Assembly (NCBI RefSeq): GCF_000685035.1
Contig: NZ_BAYB01000009.1
Coordinates: forward strand, 124,001 to 188,000
Length of the DNA stretch: 64,000 nucleotides
Origin: Paraburkholderia ferrariae NBRC 106233
GTDB taxonomy: Bacteria; Pseudomonadota; Gammaproteobacteria; Burkholderiales; Burkholderiaceae
Direction: 5' to 3'
Part shown: positions 52,801 through 60,621 of the stretch, piece by piece
Layout: every line of letters begins with the position of its first letter
Numbering within the stretch: position 1 is the first letter of the stretch
Position numbers and translations under genes: made by a program
Notes under the pieces: generated by a model
Databases searched by the model: none
The model's input: the letters and a program-made list of their open reading frames with translations, nothing else
What the model was told of the DNA's origin: nothing

Positions 52801-53180
52801 TCGGTGGCATGAGAATGTCCAGTCACGAACACGAACTGAGGCGTGAGCGCCCGACTGGGCTGAAAGGTCATCTCCCCGCCACTCGCGCGAAACCGCGCGA
52901 CGTCGGCGCGATCGATCTCCACCTTTTCCTGCCACGCGAGCTCCGCGCTCACTACCGCGTGACGCAGCGCCGCCTCTCTCGAACCGATCTCGCCCAGCAC
53001 GAGGCTCTTGTCGACGATGAAGTCTTTCTGCCGCTCGAGCAACGCCGCGCGCACCTGCGAGCGCACTTCGAGCTGCAGCGCGAACAGGATCAACACCGTG
53101 ATCGCCACGCCCGCGCCATAGGCCAGCAGGCGCTGATAGCGCCTGAAGCGAATGAGCAGGGTCTCGTGGAGAAACGGCAT
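49875..53180 (-). CDS. RcsC-like hybrid sensor histidine kinase with receiver and HPt domains
   Basis: A protein of about 1101 residues. An N-terminal membrane helix (LLAYGAGVAITVLILFALQL) leads into a ~330-residue periplasmic sensor region and a second helix (ATVAALATIAALWVTLLLF). A PAS-like segment follows (RTLIEMAPVGLGLITHDD, about 400-520). The kinase core has the H-box MSHEIRTPLNAVMGNLEL, N-box NNLLGNAIKFT, G1 VEDTGIGL and G2 FGGTGLGLALC. A degenerate receiver is followed by a true one (VLVAEDNVVNRELF, phospho-acceptor in VVLTDLHMPGMSG, KPLSL). A C-terminal HPt has LHALRGMLGVF. This is a full phosphorelay in one protein, as in BvgS-type kinases. The frame opens at 53252; ATG 53180 best precedes the membrane helix (53216 possible). 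A divergent RcsB-like regulator lies next to it. Confidence 0.9.
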   Translation of the reverse strand: MPFLHETLLIRFRRYQRLLAYGAGVAITVLILFALQLEVRSQVRAALLERQKDFIVDKSLVLGEIGSREAALRHAVVSAELAWQEKVEIDRADVARFRASGGEMTFQPSRALTPQFVFVTGHSHATDSEIRRYLGIAAQLAHTTKESSLLRGETLTGYYYSARRDFAALTPAPERADARTRSVLSDRDALIRALEAGIEPERLSTSSHPDAPVLRWLAPSTSPLSGQPVVRLAAAALDGNDPFAVFVTEYTPQSLLLPVALNAMNGSFLILSDDRSVLAVREGGDVDGAVVERILRVAEYPKSDVSVRPGLLKGSPGIFVIGDKLGDTGWTLVFAFSWYDVLSGLATQLLTATVAALATIAALWVTLLLFNRRVFRPVYEQSQRVFDSEQLSRTLIEMAPVGLGLITHDDARPLLSSPLMESMASQAQFEGTTLAAELVRLHDRQAQQGVVQFDLSVNTAQDPAVDLSVSMAQARYQGRAVLVTAFTDVTARKHLERRLREARQAADEANAAKSAFLATMSHEIRTPLNAVMGNLELLGHSGLSAKQHDRLSTIRQSSEGLLAVISDVLDFSKIEAGEMALERLVFEVVPVLERALGLFAPMARAKGLRLHAVLACEPGQTVMGDPTRLGQIVNNLLGNAIKFTAAGKVTLRASMADGDLVVSVEDTGIGLTEEQQAGLFQAFAQADRTISRRFGGTGLGLALCQRLAQAMGGRIGVESEHGAGSRFTLHLAAGQPQRFAERTFAHESRPVIFVSGECEWHEAVVPHLRAWGLGVRAYRQAREVEPQVVESACGIVLCGEGATGDAAQAENRLVESGLWVVTASAEGPWEPRRFGRVIDVTGYSIVALARAMRMAVLGEVGTPGVPQASSVTQGFSCSLSVLVAEDNVVNRELFVEQLALLGCDARVVGSGEAALKALGDRHWDVVLTDLHMPGMSGYELAARIHARHGEMPVVAVTAQATLEERQRCETAGLARMVTKPLSLGALRAVLEDVAGGGLAAPHASDEAAGVLGGRPLPAHLVEAFREASGASLAAIEKVLRCGEMERLLAELHALRGMLGVFRAQELARRCERFELSIEKQRADQIDLAEFAAFAADVRALT

Positions 53181-53575
53181 GAAATGCGGAAGTCCGGACT
53201 GGAGGCAAGAGTCCATCCGGACAGAACGCAATTCGCCCGGATCGGAAAACAACGAGGCGGATTATCGTCAGACCATGTCGGCCGGTGTGAAGAAGCACTG
53301 ATTTTTCAGACAAGTCATATAGATGAGAGAGCTCTTTATGACGAATCTGATCATCGACGGCATGCGGCCCCATGTTTGCCTTGCTATTCAGGCTGCATCG
53401 AAAGCGAGCGGGGTGCCGCGCCATGCCCGCGCACTGCGGATTCGGACTAGTAAGACCCATATTGCCCAGTATCCGCACCAATCCGATTTTGAATAAGGAT
53501 AAATCCCATAGAATCGACAGCGCTTCCCGACCATCAGGCTCGCTGAGGAAAGGACACGCGAAAGGACACGCAGCC
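53181..53575. promoter_or_regulatory. Divergent promoter region between hybrid kinase and RcsB-like regulator
   Basis: 395 bp between two divergent signalling genes. Two AAGGACACGC copies stand just before the regulator start (AAAGGACACG at 53549 and 53561); the second serves as its ribosome site. A short palindrome AGAGCTCT is at 53328-53335. The TTTGGGC box is absent. No other supportable element is visible. Confidence 0.4.
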
Positions 53576-54280
53576 ATGGCCATAGCAAAAATCAACGTGG
53601 TGCTCGTGGACGATCACCCGCTGCTGCTCAGCGGCATCAAGCACGAAATTGCCAATGTGGGGACCATTAAACTGGTGGGCATGACGCACAATTCGACCGA
53701 ACTGATGGACATTCTGGACAGCATACGGATCGATGTGCTCGTGACCGACTACGCCATGCCCGGCGGCGAATATGGCGACGGCATGCACCTGCTTTCGTTT
53801 CTGCGCAGGCGCTATCCGGACCTGAAGATCATCGTGTTCACCGCCATCACGAATCCCGCCATCGCCAACGAAATGATGCGGATTGGCGTGCGCTCCGTGC
53901 TGAACAAGATCGACGATGCCGGGCGACTGATTTCCGCCATTCATGCCGTCTACACAGGCGCAAAATACATTTCGCCAAGCTACGACCTCGCTTCGAGAGT
54001 GCTGCTTCAGCAGAACAAGGAGGCCGCTTGCATCGGCGCACTTGATTCGCTGTCGAAGCGCGAAGCGGAGGTTGTCCGGCTCTATATTTCGGGGATGTGC
54101 ATCGACAGCATCGCGGCCCACCTCCACCGCACGAAGCAGACCGTGAGCGCGCAAAAGATGTCGGCGCTGCGCAAGCTCGGTGTCGAGCGCGACGCGCAAC
54201 TTTTTCAATGGGCGTTCGAGATGGGCCTCGGCACGCAGAACGCGGACTCGCCCGAGGTATCCGCGAGCAATCCGCAGTGA
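53576..54280 (+). CDS. RcsB-like response regulator (REC-LuxR)
   Basis: A 234-residue regulator divergent from the hybrid kinase. Receiver: D12-D13 in VLVDDHPLLLSG, phospho-acceptor D58 in VTDYAMPGGEYGDGM (the RcsB-type M-P-G-x-x-Y-G-D-G loop), a Thr/Lys pair in FTAITNP and LNKIDD. The output domain is SLSKREAEVVRLYISGMCIDSIAAHLHRTKQTVSAQKMSALRKLGVE, again closest to RcsB in the recognition helix. It is very likely the cognate partner of the neighbouring phosphorelay kinase. The ATG at 53576 has AAAGGA upstream and starts directly at the receiver; the longer frame to 53372 is not protein-like. Confidence 0.9.
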   Translation: MAIAKINVVLVDDHPLLLSGIKHEIANVGTIKLVGMTHNSTELMDILDSIRIDVLVTDYAMPGGEYGDGMHLLSFLRRRYPDLKIIVFTAITNPAIANEMMRIGVRSVLNKIDDAGRLISAIHAVYTGAKYISPSYDLASRVLLQQNKEAACIGALDSLSKREAEVVRLYISGMCIDSIAAHLHRTKQTVSAQKMSALRKLGVERDAQLFQWAFEMGLGTQNADSPEVSASNPQ

Positions 54281-54478
54281 GCGGAGCAATCGTCCTGGTG
54301 GTGCGATCTGCGTGTCCCAGCCACGGCGCAACCCTGAAACGCCGGGACGCGCACAAGCGGGGAGCCTTGCAAAGGCTGGCCCCGCTCGTCGTAGTAGATG
54401 CCTGCCCAACTGGAGTCACCGATCACAACCTTGGCGATCGTGTGCGCGGATCGCTTTGGAGTACCCAGAATTTCCAAG

Positions 54479-54994
54479 TTAGATCTTGACGCCAGGCGAT
54501 TGAGCGTCTTTCTCAGGAGCAGGCGCCACCGCCGGTGCGGGAGTCCGCACCGGCGCGCCAGCAGGTTCGAACACGAGAACCGGGCCGCCGCTCACTGCCC
54601 ATGCGGGTGTCGCGAACATCACCGGCAGCGGCGCGGGAATAACCGTCCCGCCCGCCAGCGCGGCCTGTTGCAAGTGCTGGATCTGCGCCTGTGCCATACG
54701 CATCTGCGTTTGCATCAACTGCATCTGCGACTGCATCGCCAGCATCTGATGCTGCGCCCACCCGGGCTGCGCACCGCCCGTGCTGCTCGTCATCTGCACA
54801 CTGGCACTGCCATCGGGACTATGCCAGCTCCAGCTACTGACGCGCGCCGGGCCTGCCGCCGTCTGGACGATATGGGTGCTCTCCTGAACCGGAATGCGCT
54901 GTCCGTTGACGCGCACCATGACGGGCTGGTCGGCCATCGCCAGCGCCGGGGCCAGCGCAATGGCGCCAGCGGTGAAAACCGTGCGGAATCGCAT
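54479..54994 (-). CDS. Small secreted protein with Met/Gln-rich helix
   Basis: A 171-residue protein with a Sec signal peptide (RTVFTAGAIALAPALAMA). The mature protein starts DQPVMVRVNGQRIPVQEST, a short beta region, followed by SSWSWHSPDGSAS. A long helix rich in Met and Gln (MLAMQSQMQLMQTQMRMAQA, about 84-105) follows, and the tail is Pro/Ala-rich. I recognise no family. A ribosome site (AAGGAGG) lies before the ATG. It sits convergent with the RcsB-like gene and could be a member of its regulon, but there is no direct evidence. The 198 bp to that gene hold nothing convincing. Confidence 0.7.
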   Translation of the reverse strand: MRFRTVFTAGAIALAPALAMADQPVMVRVNGQRIPVQESTHIVQTAAGPARVSSWSWHSPDGSASVQMTSSTGGAQPGWAQHQMLAMQSQMQLMQTQMRMAQAQIQHLQQAALAGGTVIPAPLPVMFATPAWAVSGGPVLVFEPAGAPVRTPAPAVAPAPEKDAQSPGVKI

Positions 54995-55336
54995 GTGCTT
55001 ACCTCCTTTGATCCATCTCGCTTCGAAAGGACGTGACTCGCAACGGAGTCAAGCCTTACTGTGGCAAACGACACTTAAACGACCCTTAAAGGCCGGAAAT
55101 CGGGCTCACTTGCACACTTCAGGTGTCCTCCTCTTCGTCGTGCGGCGCATGTGCCAGCAGCCACCAGACAGAGACAAGACAGAGGCCAGAACGAGCCAGA
55201 AAAAATGAGTCCCCATGCTTGCTGCCCACCTGCAGATTCGTGGGTCTAGCGTAACCAGCTTCATACCGCGTCAGGTTTCCGGTTTGTTTCGATTTTTTTC
55301 GACAAGCGGCAGCCGGGTTCTTCTTCGACGGCCCTC
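54995..55336. other. Gene-poor spacer between the secreted protein and MocR genes
   Basis: 342 bp. Two ACTTAAACGACCCTTAAA-type short repeats lie near 55072-55089 and there is a T-run at 55290-55298. A 36-codon minus-strand frame at 55106-55216 starts hydrophobic (GTHFFWLVLASVLSLSGGC) and resembles a small lipoprotein, but its ribosome site is weak and the lipobox is poor; it is not called. Confidence 0.35.
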
Positions 55337-56815
55337 TCACGCCGAATAAAGCCCTTCCGGCCCATTGCGCAACGTCCGCGCGAGGTGCTCGAGCCCCTCG
55401 CGCAGGGCCTCATCGCTGCGCGCCCCGCTCAAGCTCAGGCGCACCGCATGCGGCGCCGATCCGCGCCCGATCACGAAGCTGTCCGCCGTCTTCACGAGCA
55501 CGCCCGCGTGCCGCAAGGCCGTCGCGAATTCCGCCGCGCGCCAGGGCTCGGCGAGCGGCAGCCAGAGGTGCGGGCTGGCCGGATCGCTGCGATATGCCAC
55601 CCCTCCCAGCACCTCGGCGGCCACGGCCTGACGGGCGTCGATACTCGTACGCTGCTGCGCGATCAGCCGGTCGATCTCGCCGCCCGCAATCCAGCGCGCG
55701 GCAATTTCCGCCGAAAGCGGCGCCGTCATCCAGCAGTCGCTGCGAATCACCGCGAGGATCTTGCCCACCCAGTCCTGCGGCGCCTGCACGTAGCCGATGC
55801 GCAACCCCGGAGCAACGGCCTTCGAAAGACTGCTGATCACGATGCCCTGCTCCGGCAGACGCGCCGCGACAGGCACGGGCGGCGCATCGAGCAGCGCGGC
55901 CGGCACGAGATCCTCGATCACCACGAGGTTATGACGCACGGCGATATCGGCAATCGCCACGCGGCGCGCCTCCGAAAGCGTCGCCGTGGTGGGGTTATGC
56001 AGCGTCGGCACGCAAAAGAGCGCGCGCGGCGCGAGCAACTGGCACGCACGTTCCAGCGCCGCCGGCACGATCCCTTCGTCGTCGATCTCGATGCCCACCA
56101 GATTCAGCCGCAATTGCCGCGCAAGCGCGACGATACCCGGGTAGCTGAGCGCCTCGGCAAAGATCGTATCGCCCGGGCGCAGCACGGCGCGCAGCACGCA
56201 GGCCAGTCCATGCTGGGCGCCCTGCGTGACGAGCACACGCTCGGCCGGCCCGGGCGCTCCCATGCGCGCGAGCCAGCGCGCACCGGCTTCGCGATGCGAA
56301 CGCCGGCCGCCCTCGGGCTGGTAAAGCAGCAATTCGCCCGAGAGACGCTCGTCCGCCGCGAGATCGCGCAAGGTGGCGCTCAGCAAACGGGCCTCGTCGG
56401 TGGGAATCGGCACGTTCTGGCCGAGGTCGATCGGCCGGCTCGCGAGCATCACGCCTGCCACGTTCGCGGCGGTGCCGTTGCCCGCGGCGGCCGTCACCGC
56501 TTCCGGCCGGGGCGCGGCGAGGCGGCCCGGTTCGCCGGCGAGGCCGAGGCCGAGGCTTGCCCCGTCGGCATCGGGCTCCGCCACGTAGGTGCCGTCGCCC
56601 ACGCGCGCGACCACCATGCCGCAGCGTTCGAGTTCCGCATAAGCGCGGCTGACCGTTCCCGTCGTGACCCTCAACTTCTTCGCCAGCAGCCGGTGCGCCG
56701 GCAGTTTTTCGCCCGGCAGCATCTGCCCGCCGCGGATGGCCTGCGCGTAGGCCTGCGCAATCGCCCGGTATTTGGGTGCGTTGCTGCGAGGCAAGGTGGG
56801 TAGCCAGCCGTTCAT
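55337..56815 (-). CDS. MocR-type regulator (GntR DNA-binding domain + aminotransferase-like domain)
   Basis: A 492-residue protein. The GntR winged helix is at about 10-80 (YRAIAQAYAQAIRGGQMLPGEKLPAHRLLAKKLRVTTGTVSRAYAELERCGMVVARVGDGTYV). It is joined by an Ala/Gly-rich linker to a fold-type I PLP domain (about 115-490: LYQPEGGRRSHREAGARWLA, LVTQGAQHGLACVLRAVL, FCVPTLHNPTTATLS, and SSLSKAVAPGLRIGYVQAP with the PLP-binding lysine). MocR proteins sense amino-acid or vitamin-type ligands through PLP. It is divergent from the enolase-superfamily gene, with a repeat-rich operator between, so it is the likely regulator of that group. The start at ATG 56815 (MNGWLPTL) begins right before the winged helix. 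Confidence 0.9.
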   Translation of the reverse strand: MNGWLPTLPRSNAPKYRAIAQAYAQAIRGGQMLPGEKLPAHRLLAKKLRVTTGTVSRAYAELERCGMVVARVGDGTYVAEPDADGASLGLGLAGEPGRLAAPRPEAVTAAAGNGTAANVAGVMLASRPIDLGQNVPIPTDEARLLSATLRDLAADERLSGELLLYQPEGGRRSHREAGARWLARMGAPGPAERVLVTQGAQHGLACVLRAVLRPGDTIFAEALSYPGIVALARQLRLNLVGIEIDDEGIVPAALERACQLLAPRALFCVPTLHNPTTATLSEARRVAIADIAVRHNLVVIEDLVPAALLDAPPVPVAARLPEQGIVISSLSKAVAPGLRIGYVQAPQDWVGKILAVIRSDCWMTAPLSAEIAARWIAGGEIDRLIAQQRTSIDARQAVAAEVLGGVAYRSDPASPHLWLPLAEPWRAAEFATALRHAGVLVKTADSFVIGRGSAPHAVRLSLSGARSDEALREGLEHLARTLRNGPEGLYSA

Positions 56816-56890
56816 GGTGTTTTCCCGGAGTCTCGGAGGCGCCGCGCTCGCGCGCGCCAATGCCATCCATTATCGCGCCCAATCCGCGGA

Positions 56891-56927
56891 ATTGAAGGCT
56901 GTCATTTACTTCAATTGACTTCATTGA
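56891..56927. promoter_or_regulatory. Candidate MocR operator: direct and inverted repeats
   Basis: ACTTCAATTG-ACTTCATTGA (56908-56927) is an imperfect 10-bp direct repeat, and ATTGAAG at 56891-56897 is the inverse of its CTTCAAT. Direct repeats are the usual MocR-type binding layout. It sits between the mocR-like start (56815) and the enolase-superfamily gene (57038). Confidence 0.5.
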
Positions 56928-57037
56928 GCCCCGCCAATCGACCCTCTAGCATGCCGTAACGCCTTGACCGGCCGTGGAGACATGGAGACAGATACGCAGT
57001 CCGGCGCACCCCAGCGCCAGGCCTGCGGCACACAATC

Positions 57038-58168
57038 ATGACGAACCGCATCGCCCGCATCACCGTCAGCCATCACCGCCTGCCGCTCGTGCCGCCGTTC
57101 CCGGCCTCGTGGGACAGCCGCCCCCGCCACGCGTTTCCCGCCACCATCGTGCGCGTCGAAGACACCGAAGGCCGCACAGGCTTCGGCTCCGGCGACGCCA
57201 TGTACGGCTTCGACGACTATCGCCACCTCTTCATCGGCACCGATCCCCTCGACCTCGCCCGCCACTCGGCCGTGATCGACAACGTGAGCTTTCACGCCGG
57301 GCGCCTGTGGCCGCTCGACGTCGCGCTCTGGGATCTCGCGGGCAAGATTCGCGGCGAAGCGTGCTGGCAGATGGCGGGCGGCCGCTCGCAGCGGGTGCGT
57401 GCCTATGCATCCTCGGGTGTGCATCGCTCGCTGGAGGGCATGGCGCAGTGGGCCAGGCATTGCGTGGCGCGCGGCTTTCCCGCGCTGAAAGTGCGCTTCG
57501 GCCGCCCGAGCCTCGCCGACGATCTCGCCGCGCTTGCCGCCGTGCGCGAAGCCGCGGGCGAGGACATCGAACTGATGGTCGATTGCAACCAGGGCTGGCG
57601 CATGCCGTGGGACACCCAGGCGCCCTGGAGCGCCGACGAAGCCCTCACCGTAATCCGCCAGCTCGAGCGCTACCGCGTCCACTGGGTCGAAGAGCCGCTG
57701 CACCGCGGCGACTATGCGGGCCACGCGCGCCTGCGCAAGGAAAGCGGCGTGCGCATTGCGGGCGGCGAAATGACACGCGATGCGCACGAGTTCCAGGCGC
57801 TGCTGGAACGCGATTGCCTCGACGTCTATCAACCCGACGTGGTGTGCACGCTCGGCATGGAAGGCGCGCGCCGCCTCGCCGCACAGGTGGAAGCCCGCGG
57901 CCGGATCTTCACGCCGCACACCTGGGGCAATGGCATCGGCCTCGCGGCGAACCTGCACGTCGTGGCCGGCGCCGCACAAGCGCCCTTCGTCGAATTCCCG
58001 TACGACCCGCCCGAGTGGACGCCCGAGCGCCGCGATTTCCCGCTCACGCATCCCATCGATATCGACAGCGATGGCTGGATCGACCTCGGCAGCGCCCCGG
58101 GCCTTGGCATCGAGCTGGACGAAGCCGTGCTCGCCGCCACCCTGGCGACCGACAGCCGCTACGACTGA
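57038..58168 (+). CDS. Enolase-superfamily (mandelate racemase/muconate lactonizing-type) enzyme
   Basis: A 376-residue protein: an N-terminal capping domain (about 1-125) and a (beta/alpha)7-beta barrel. The three metal ligands are present in the standard spacing: D182 (VDCNQGW), E218 (HWVEEPL) and E244 (AGGEMTRD). The acid/base elements of the mandelate racemase subgroup are K151-V-R153 at the position of the K-x-K motif (second Lys replaced by Arg), and the Asp/His dyad D267 (YQPDVVC) and H294 (TPHTWGNG). Members abstract a proton alpha to a carboxylate, giving dehydratases, racemases or epimerases. Substrate unknown; the adjacent betaine-type binding protein suggests a zwitterionic or sugar-acid compound. 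Divergent from mocR; 97 bp before the binding protein gene. Confidence 0.85.
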   Translation: MTNRIARITVSHHRLPLVPPFPASWDSRPRHAFPATIVRVEDTEGRTGFGSGDAMYGFDDYRHLFIGTDPLDLARHSAVIDNVSFHAGRLWPLDVALWDLAGKIRGEACWQMAGGRSQRVRAYASSGVHRSLEGMAQWARHCVARGFPALKVRFGRPSLADDLAALAAVREAAGEDIELMVDCNQGWRMPWDTQAPWSADEALTVIRQLERYRVHWVEEPLHRGDYAGHARLRKESGVRIAGGEMTRDAHEFQALLERDCLDVYQPDVVCTLGMEGARRLAAQVEARGRIFTPHTWGNGIGLAANLHVVAGAAQAPFVEFPYDPPEWTPERRDFPLTHPIDIDSDGWIDLGSAPGLGIELDEAVLAATLATDSRYD

Positions 58169-58265
58169 CGCCTTTCCCGGGCGCCGCCCGCACGCGGCAC
58201 GCCCGCCCTTTCCTCGCAGTTGCTTGAGCGCGTGAACGATGAATTCAATAAAACGGAGACATGCA

Positions 58266-59315
58266 ATGAAGACTTTTCATCCACTGAGCCACCTGCTTCG
58301 CGCAGCATGCCTTGCTGCGCCGCTGGCCGTGGCCGCCATGCCGGCCCACGCGGCGGGCAACTGGTGCAGCGCGGGCAAGCCCGTCCACTTCGCCGGCATC
58401 ACGTGGGAAAGCGGCAGCTTCACGAGCGAGGTGCTGCGCTACGTGCTGAAGAACGGCTATGGCTGCCAGACCGACGTCGTGCCGGGCAGCACCGCTGCCA
58501 CCGAAACGGCGCTCTCGCGCAACGACCTCCAGGTGTGGGCCGAGCAATGGACCGGCCGCTCGGAAATCATCGCGGGCGCCGAGAAGGCCGGCACGGTCAA
58601 GCTCGTCGGCGACACGCTGCCGGGCGGCACGAAGGAAGGCTGGTACGTGCCCGACTACGTGATCCACGGCGACCCCAGGCGCGGCATCAAGGCGAGCGCG
58701 CCGGACCTGCAGTCCGTGAGCGACCTGCCGAAGTACAAGGCGCTCTTTACCGACGACGAGGAACCGGATCGCGGCCGCTTCCTGAACTGCCCCTCGGGAT
58801 GGGACTGCGAGCGCGTGAACACGCGCCTCCTGAAGCTGCTCAAGCTCGACGACAGCTACACGAACTTCCGTCCCGGCACGGGCGCGGCGCTCGATGCGGC
58901 GATCTCCTCGGCCTACGAGCGCGGCAAGCCGATCCTCACGTACTACTGGGAACCGGCCGCCCTGATGGCCCGGTACAAGTTCGTACAACTGAAGATGCCG
59001 CCGTTCAACGAAGCCTGCTGGAAGACGCTGCGCGAAGAGAACAGCCCGCAGCAATGCGCCTCGTCGTATCTGGTCTCGCATCTGAAGATCGGCGTTTCGA
59101 CGCCGTTCTATCAGGCCGAGCCGGACGTGATGACGTTCTTCTCGAAGGTGAGTTTCCCCATCGACTTCCTCAACACGACCATTCTCGACATGACCGCGCA
59201 TAAGGTCGATGCGCAGACCGAAGCGACGAAGTTCCTCAAGGAGCACCCGGAAATGTGGAAGTCGTGGGTGCCGGCCGACGTCGCTGCGAAGGTCCAGAAG
59301 TCGCTTGGCGCTTGA
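58266..59315 (+). CDS. Glycine-betaine/quaternary amine-type ABC substrate-binding protein, no permease nearby
   Basis: A 349-residue periplasmic protein with a Sec signal peptide (SHLLRAACLAAPLAVAAMPAHA). The OpuAC/ProX-type fold signature is visible: PVHFAGITWESGSFTSEVLRYVL, VVPGSTAATETALSRNDLQVWAEQWTG, EGWYVPDYVI, and LTYYWEPAALMARYKFVQL; the Trp/Tyr residues fit an aromatic box for a trimethylammonium group. Two disulfides are likely (CPSGWDC and CWKTL ... QQC). No ATPase or permease gene is in the window, so it must borrow a transporter or act as an orphan receptor. GGAGACA precedes ATG 58266; an earlier in-frame ATG (58239) is less likely. Confidence 0.86.
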   Translation: MKTFHPLSHLLRAACLAAPLAVAAMPAHAAGNWCSAGKPVHFAGITWESGSFTSEVLRYVLKNGYGCQTDVVPGSTAATETALSRNDLQVWAEQWTGRSEIIAGAEKAGTVKLVGDTLPGGTKEGWYVPDYVIHGDPRRGIKASAPDLQSVSDLPKYKALFTDDEEPDRGRFLNCPSGWDCERVNTRLLKLLKLDDSYTNFRPGTGAALDAAISSAYERGKPILTYYWEPAALMARYKFVQLKMPPFNEACWKTLREENSPQQCASSYLVSHLKIGVSTPFYQAEPDVMTFFSKVSFPIDFLNTTILDMTAHKVDAQTEATKFLKEHPEMWKSWVPADVAAKVQKSLGA

Positions 59316-59358
59316 TTCGGCGAGACCCGCTATCCCGTTCATAACCTGAAAAGAGAAT

Positions 59359-59379
59359 GGGGCCGCCCCGTGCGGCCCC
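59359..59379 (+). terminator. Perfect 8-bp GC hairpin just before the porin gene
   Basis: GGGGCCGC-CCCGT-GCGGCCCC: 8-bp stem of pure G-C pairs and a 5-base loop, in the 80-bp gap between the binding protein and the porin, 11 bp before the porin ribosome site AAGGAG. No T-run follows. It would block read-through only partly and could equally be a 5'-UTR structure limiting porin translation or stabilising its mRNA. Confidence 0.5.
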
Positions 59380-59395
59380 GCACAAGGAGACACAC

Positions 59396-60532
59396 GTGAA
59401 GAAGAAGATCCTCGCGGCCATGCCGCTGGCCCTCTGCATGGCAGGCGCCCATGCGCAAAGCAGCGTCACGCTGTACGGCATCGTCGACCTGGGCGTGGAC
59501 TACGCCAACAACGTCGTCAACGGCGCCAACGGCCAGTTCGTGCAGGGCAGCGGCGGCCATCTCGTGCAAATGCAAAGCGGCGTGCCGGCCGGCAGCCGCT
59601 GGGGCGTGCGCGGCACGGAAGACCTGGGCGGCGGACTCTCGGCGATCTTCCGGCTCGAAAGCGGCTTCAATGCCGCAACCGGCGGCCTCGGCGGCGGCCT
59701 CGCCTTTTCGCGTAACGCCTATGTCGGCCTGAAGTCGGAGCAGTACGGCCAGATCACGCTCGGCAAGCAATGGGACGCCTCCGTCGATCTGATCGAGCCG
59801 TATTCGCTGAACGGCAACTACGGCGGCTGGTACTTCTCGCACCCGAACGACATGGACAACCTCGACAACGGGTTCCCGGTCAACAACGCGGTCAAGTACG
59901 TGAGCCCCGTGATCGCGGGCCTGCAGGTCGAAGGCCACTATTCGTTCGGCGGCCAGGCCGGCCAGTTCTCGAACAACGCCTCCTATAGCGCGGCGGCCGC
60001 CTACACGCTCGGCTCCTTCAGCGCGGGCGTGGGCTACCTGCGCGTGAACGATCCGTTCACATCGGTGGCCGGCTACGGCAGCGGCGGCAGCTACGTCAAC
60101 GCGGTCTACGGCAACGCGCTTGCGAACGCGCGCTACCAGGGCATCCTCTCGGCGGGCACCTCGTACACGCTCGGCAGCCTGAAGCTGATGTTCGACTACT
60201 CGAACGTCGACTTCTCCTCCGGCGACGGCAGCCACGACCTGCACTTCCAGAACTACGAAATCTCGGGTACGTACTTCATCACGCCCACGTTCAACGTGGG
60301 TGCCGGCTACACCTTCACGGACGGCCTCGACCACGCGAGCGACCAGTCGCCGAAGTACCATCAGGTCAACCTGATCACGCAATACGCGATCTCGAAGCGT
60401 ACGTCGGTCTACGCGATGGGTTCGTACCAGCATGCGGCGGGCTCGGCCGAAAATGCGCAGATTGCGGGCTTCAACCCGTCGAGTTCGCAGAACCAGCTCG
60501 TTACGCGCGTGGGTATTACGCACTCGTTCTAA
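59396..60532 (+). CDS. Outer-membrane porin (Gram-negative general porin family)
   Basis: A 378-residue porin typical of Burkholderia. The signal peptide (KKKILAAMPLALCMAGAHA) is followed by QSSVTLYGIVDLGVDYANN, the canonical first strand. Loop L3 candidates, WGVRGTEDLGGGLSAIFRLE and GLKSEQYGQITLGKQWD, are present. The protein ends in a C-terminal Phe (LVTRVGITHSF), the outer-membrane insertion signal. The start is GTG at 59396 with AAGGAG 8 bp before; the longer frame to 59357 has no ribosome site. The gene follows the betaine-type binding protein and may deliver its ligand across the outer membrane. A strong terminator-like hairpin follows the stop. Confidence 0.92.
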   Translation: MKKKILAAMPLALCMAGAHAQSSVTLYGIVDLGVDYANNVVNGANGQFVQGSGGHLVQMQSGVPAGSRWGVRGTEDLGGGLSAIFRLESGFNAATGGLGGGLAFSRNAYVGLKSEQYGQITLGKQWDASVDLIEPYSLNGNYGGWYFSHPNDMDNLDNGFPVNNAVKYVSPVIAGLQVEGHYSFGGQAGQFSNNASYSAAAAYTLGSFSAGVGYLRVNDPFTSVAGYGSGGSYVNAVYGNALANARYQGILSAGTSYTLGSLKLMFDYSNVDFSSGDGSHDLHFQNYEISGTYFITPTFNVGAGYTFTDGLDHASDQSPKYHQVNLITQYAISKRTSVYAMGSYQHAAGSAENAQIAGFNPSSSQNQLVTRVGITHSF

Positions 60533-60545
60533 GCTCTGCTTCGCT

Positions 60546-60597
60546 GGCGCGGCAGTCCGCACAGGCTAGCCCTGCCTGTCCCGCCGCGCCGGCGTTT
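60546..60597 (+). terminator. Terminator-like double hairpin after the porin gene
   Basis: GGCGCGGC ... GCCGCGCC (8-bp outer stem, 60546-60553 / 60583-60590) with an inner ACAGGC / GCCTGT stem, followed by GGCGTTTCTTT, a short T-rich run. It starts 13 bp after the porin stop. Shape and tail fit Rho-independent termination; the T-run is interrupted, so efficiency may be moderate. Confidence 0.55.
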
Positions 60598-60621
60598 CTT
60601 TCGCATTACGAGGTTCCCTCC

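Noticed and set aside
54205..54477. A 90-codon minus-strand frame following the small secreted protein gene
   Set aside because: It would need a TTG start without a ribosome site and its 3' half runs through the end of the RcsB-like gene; the first ~45 residues look somewhat protein-like but are not supportable.
55106..55216. A 36-codon minus-strand frame resembling a small lipoprotein
   Set aside because: Poor lipobox (S-G-G-C without Leu at -3), weak ribosome site and no recognisable family.
58169..58265. GC hairpin after the enolase-type gene (GGGCG ... CGCCC) as a terminator
   Set aside because: Arms are interrupted and no T-run follows; the spacing to the next gene suggests co-transcription.
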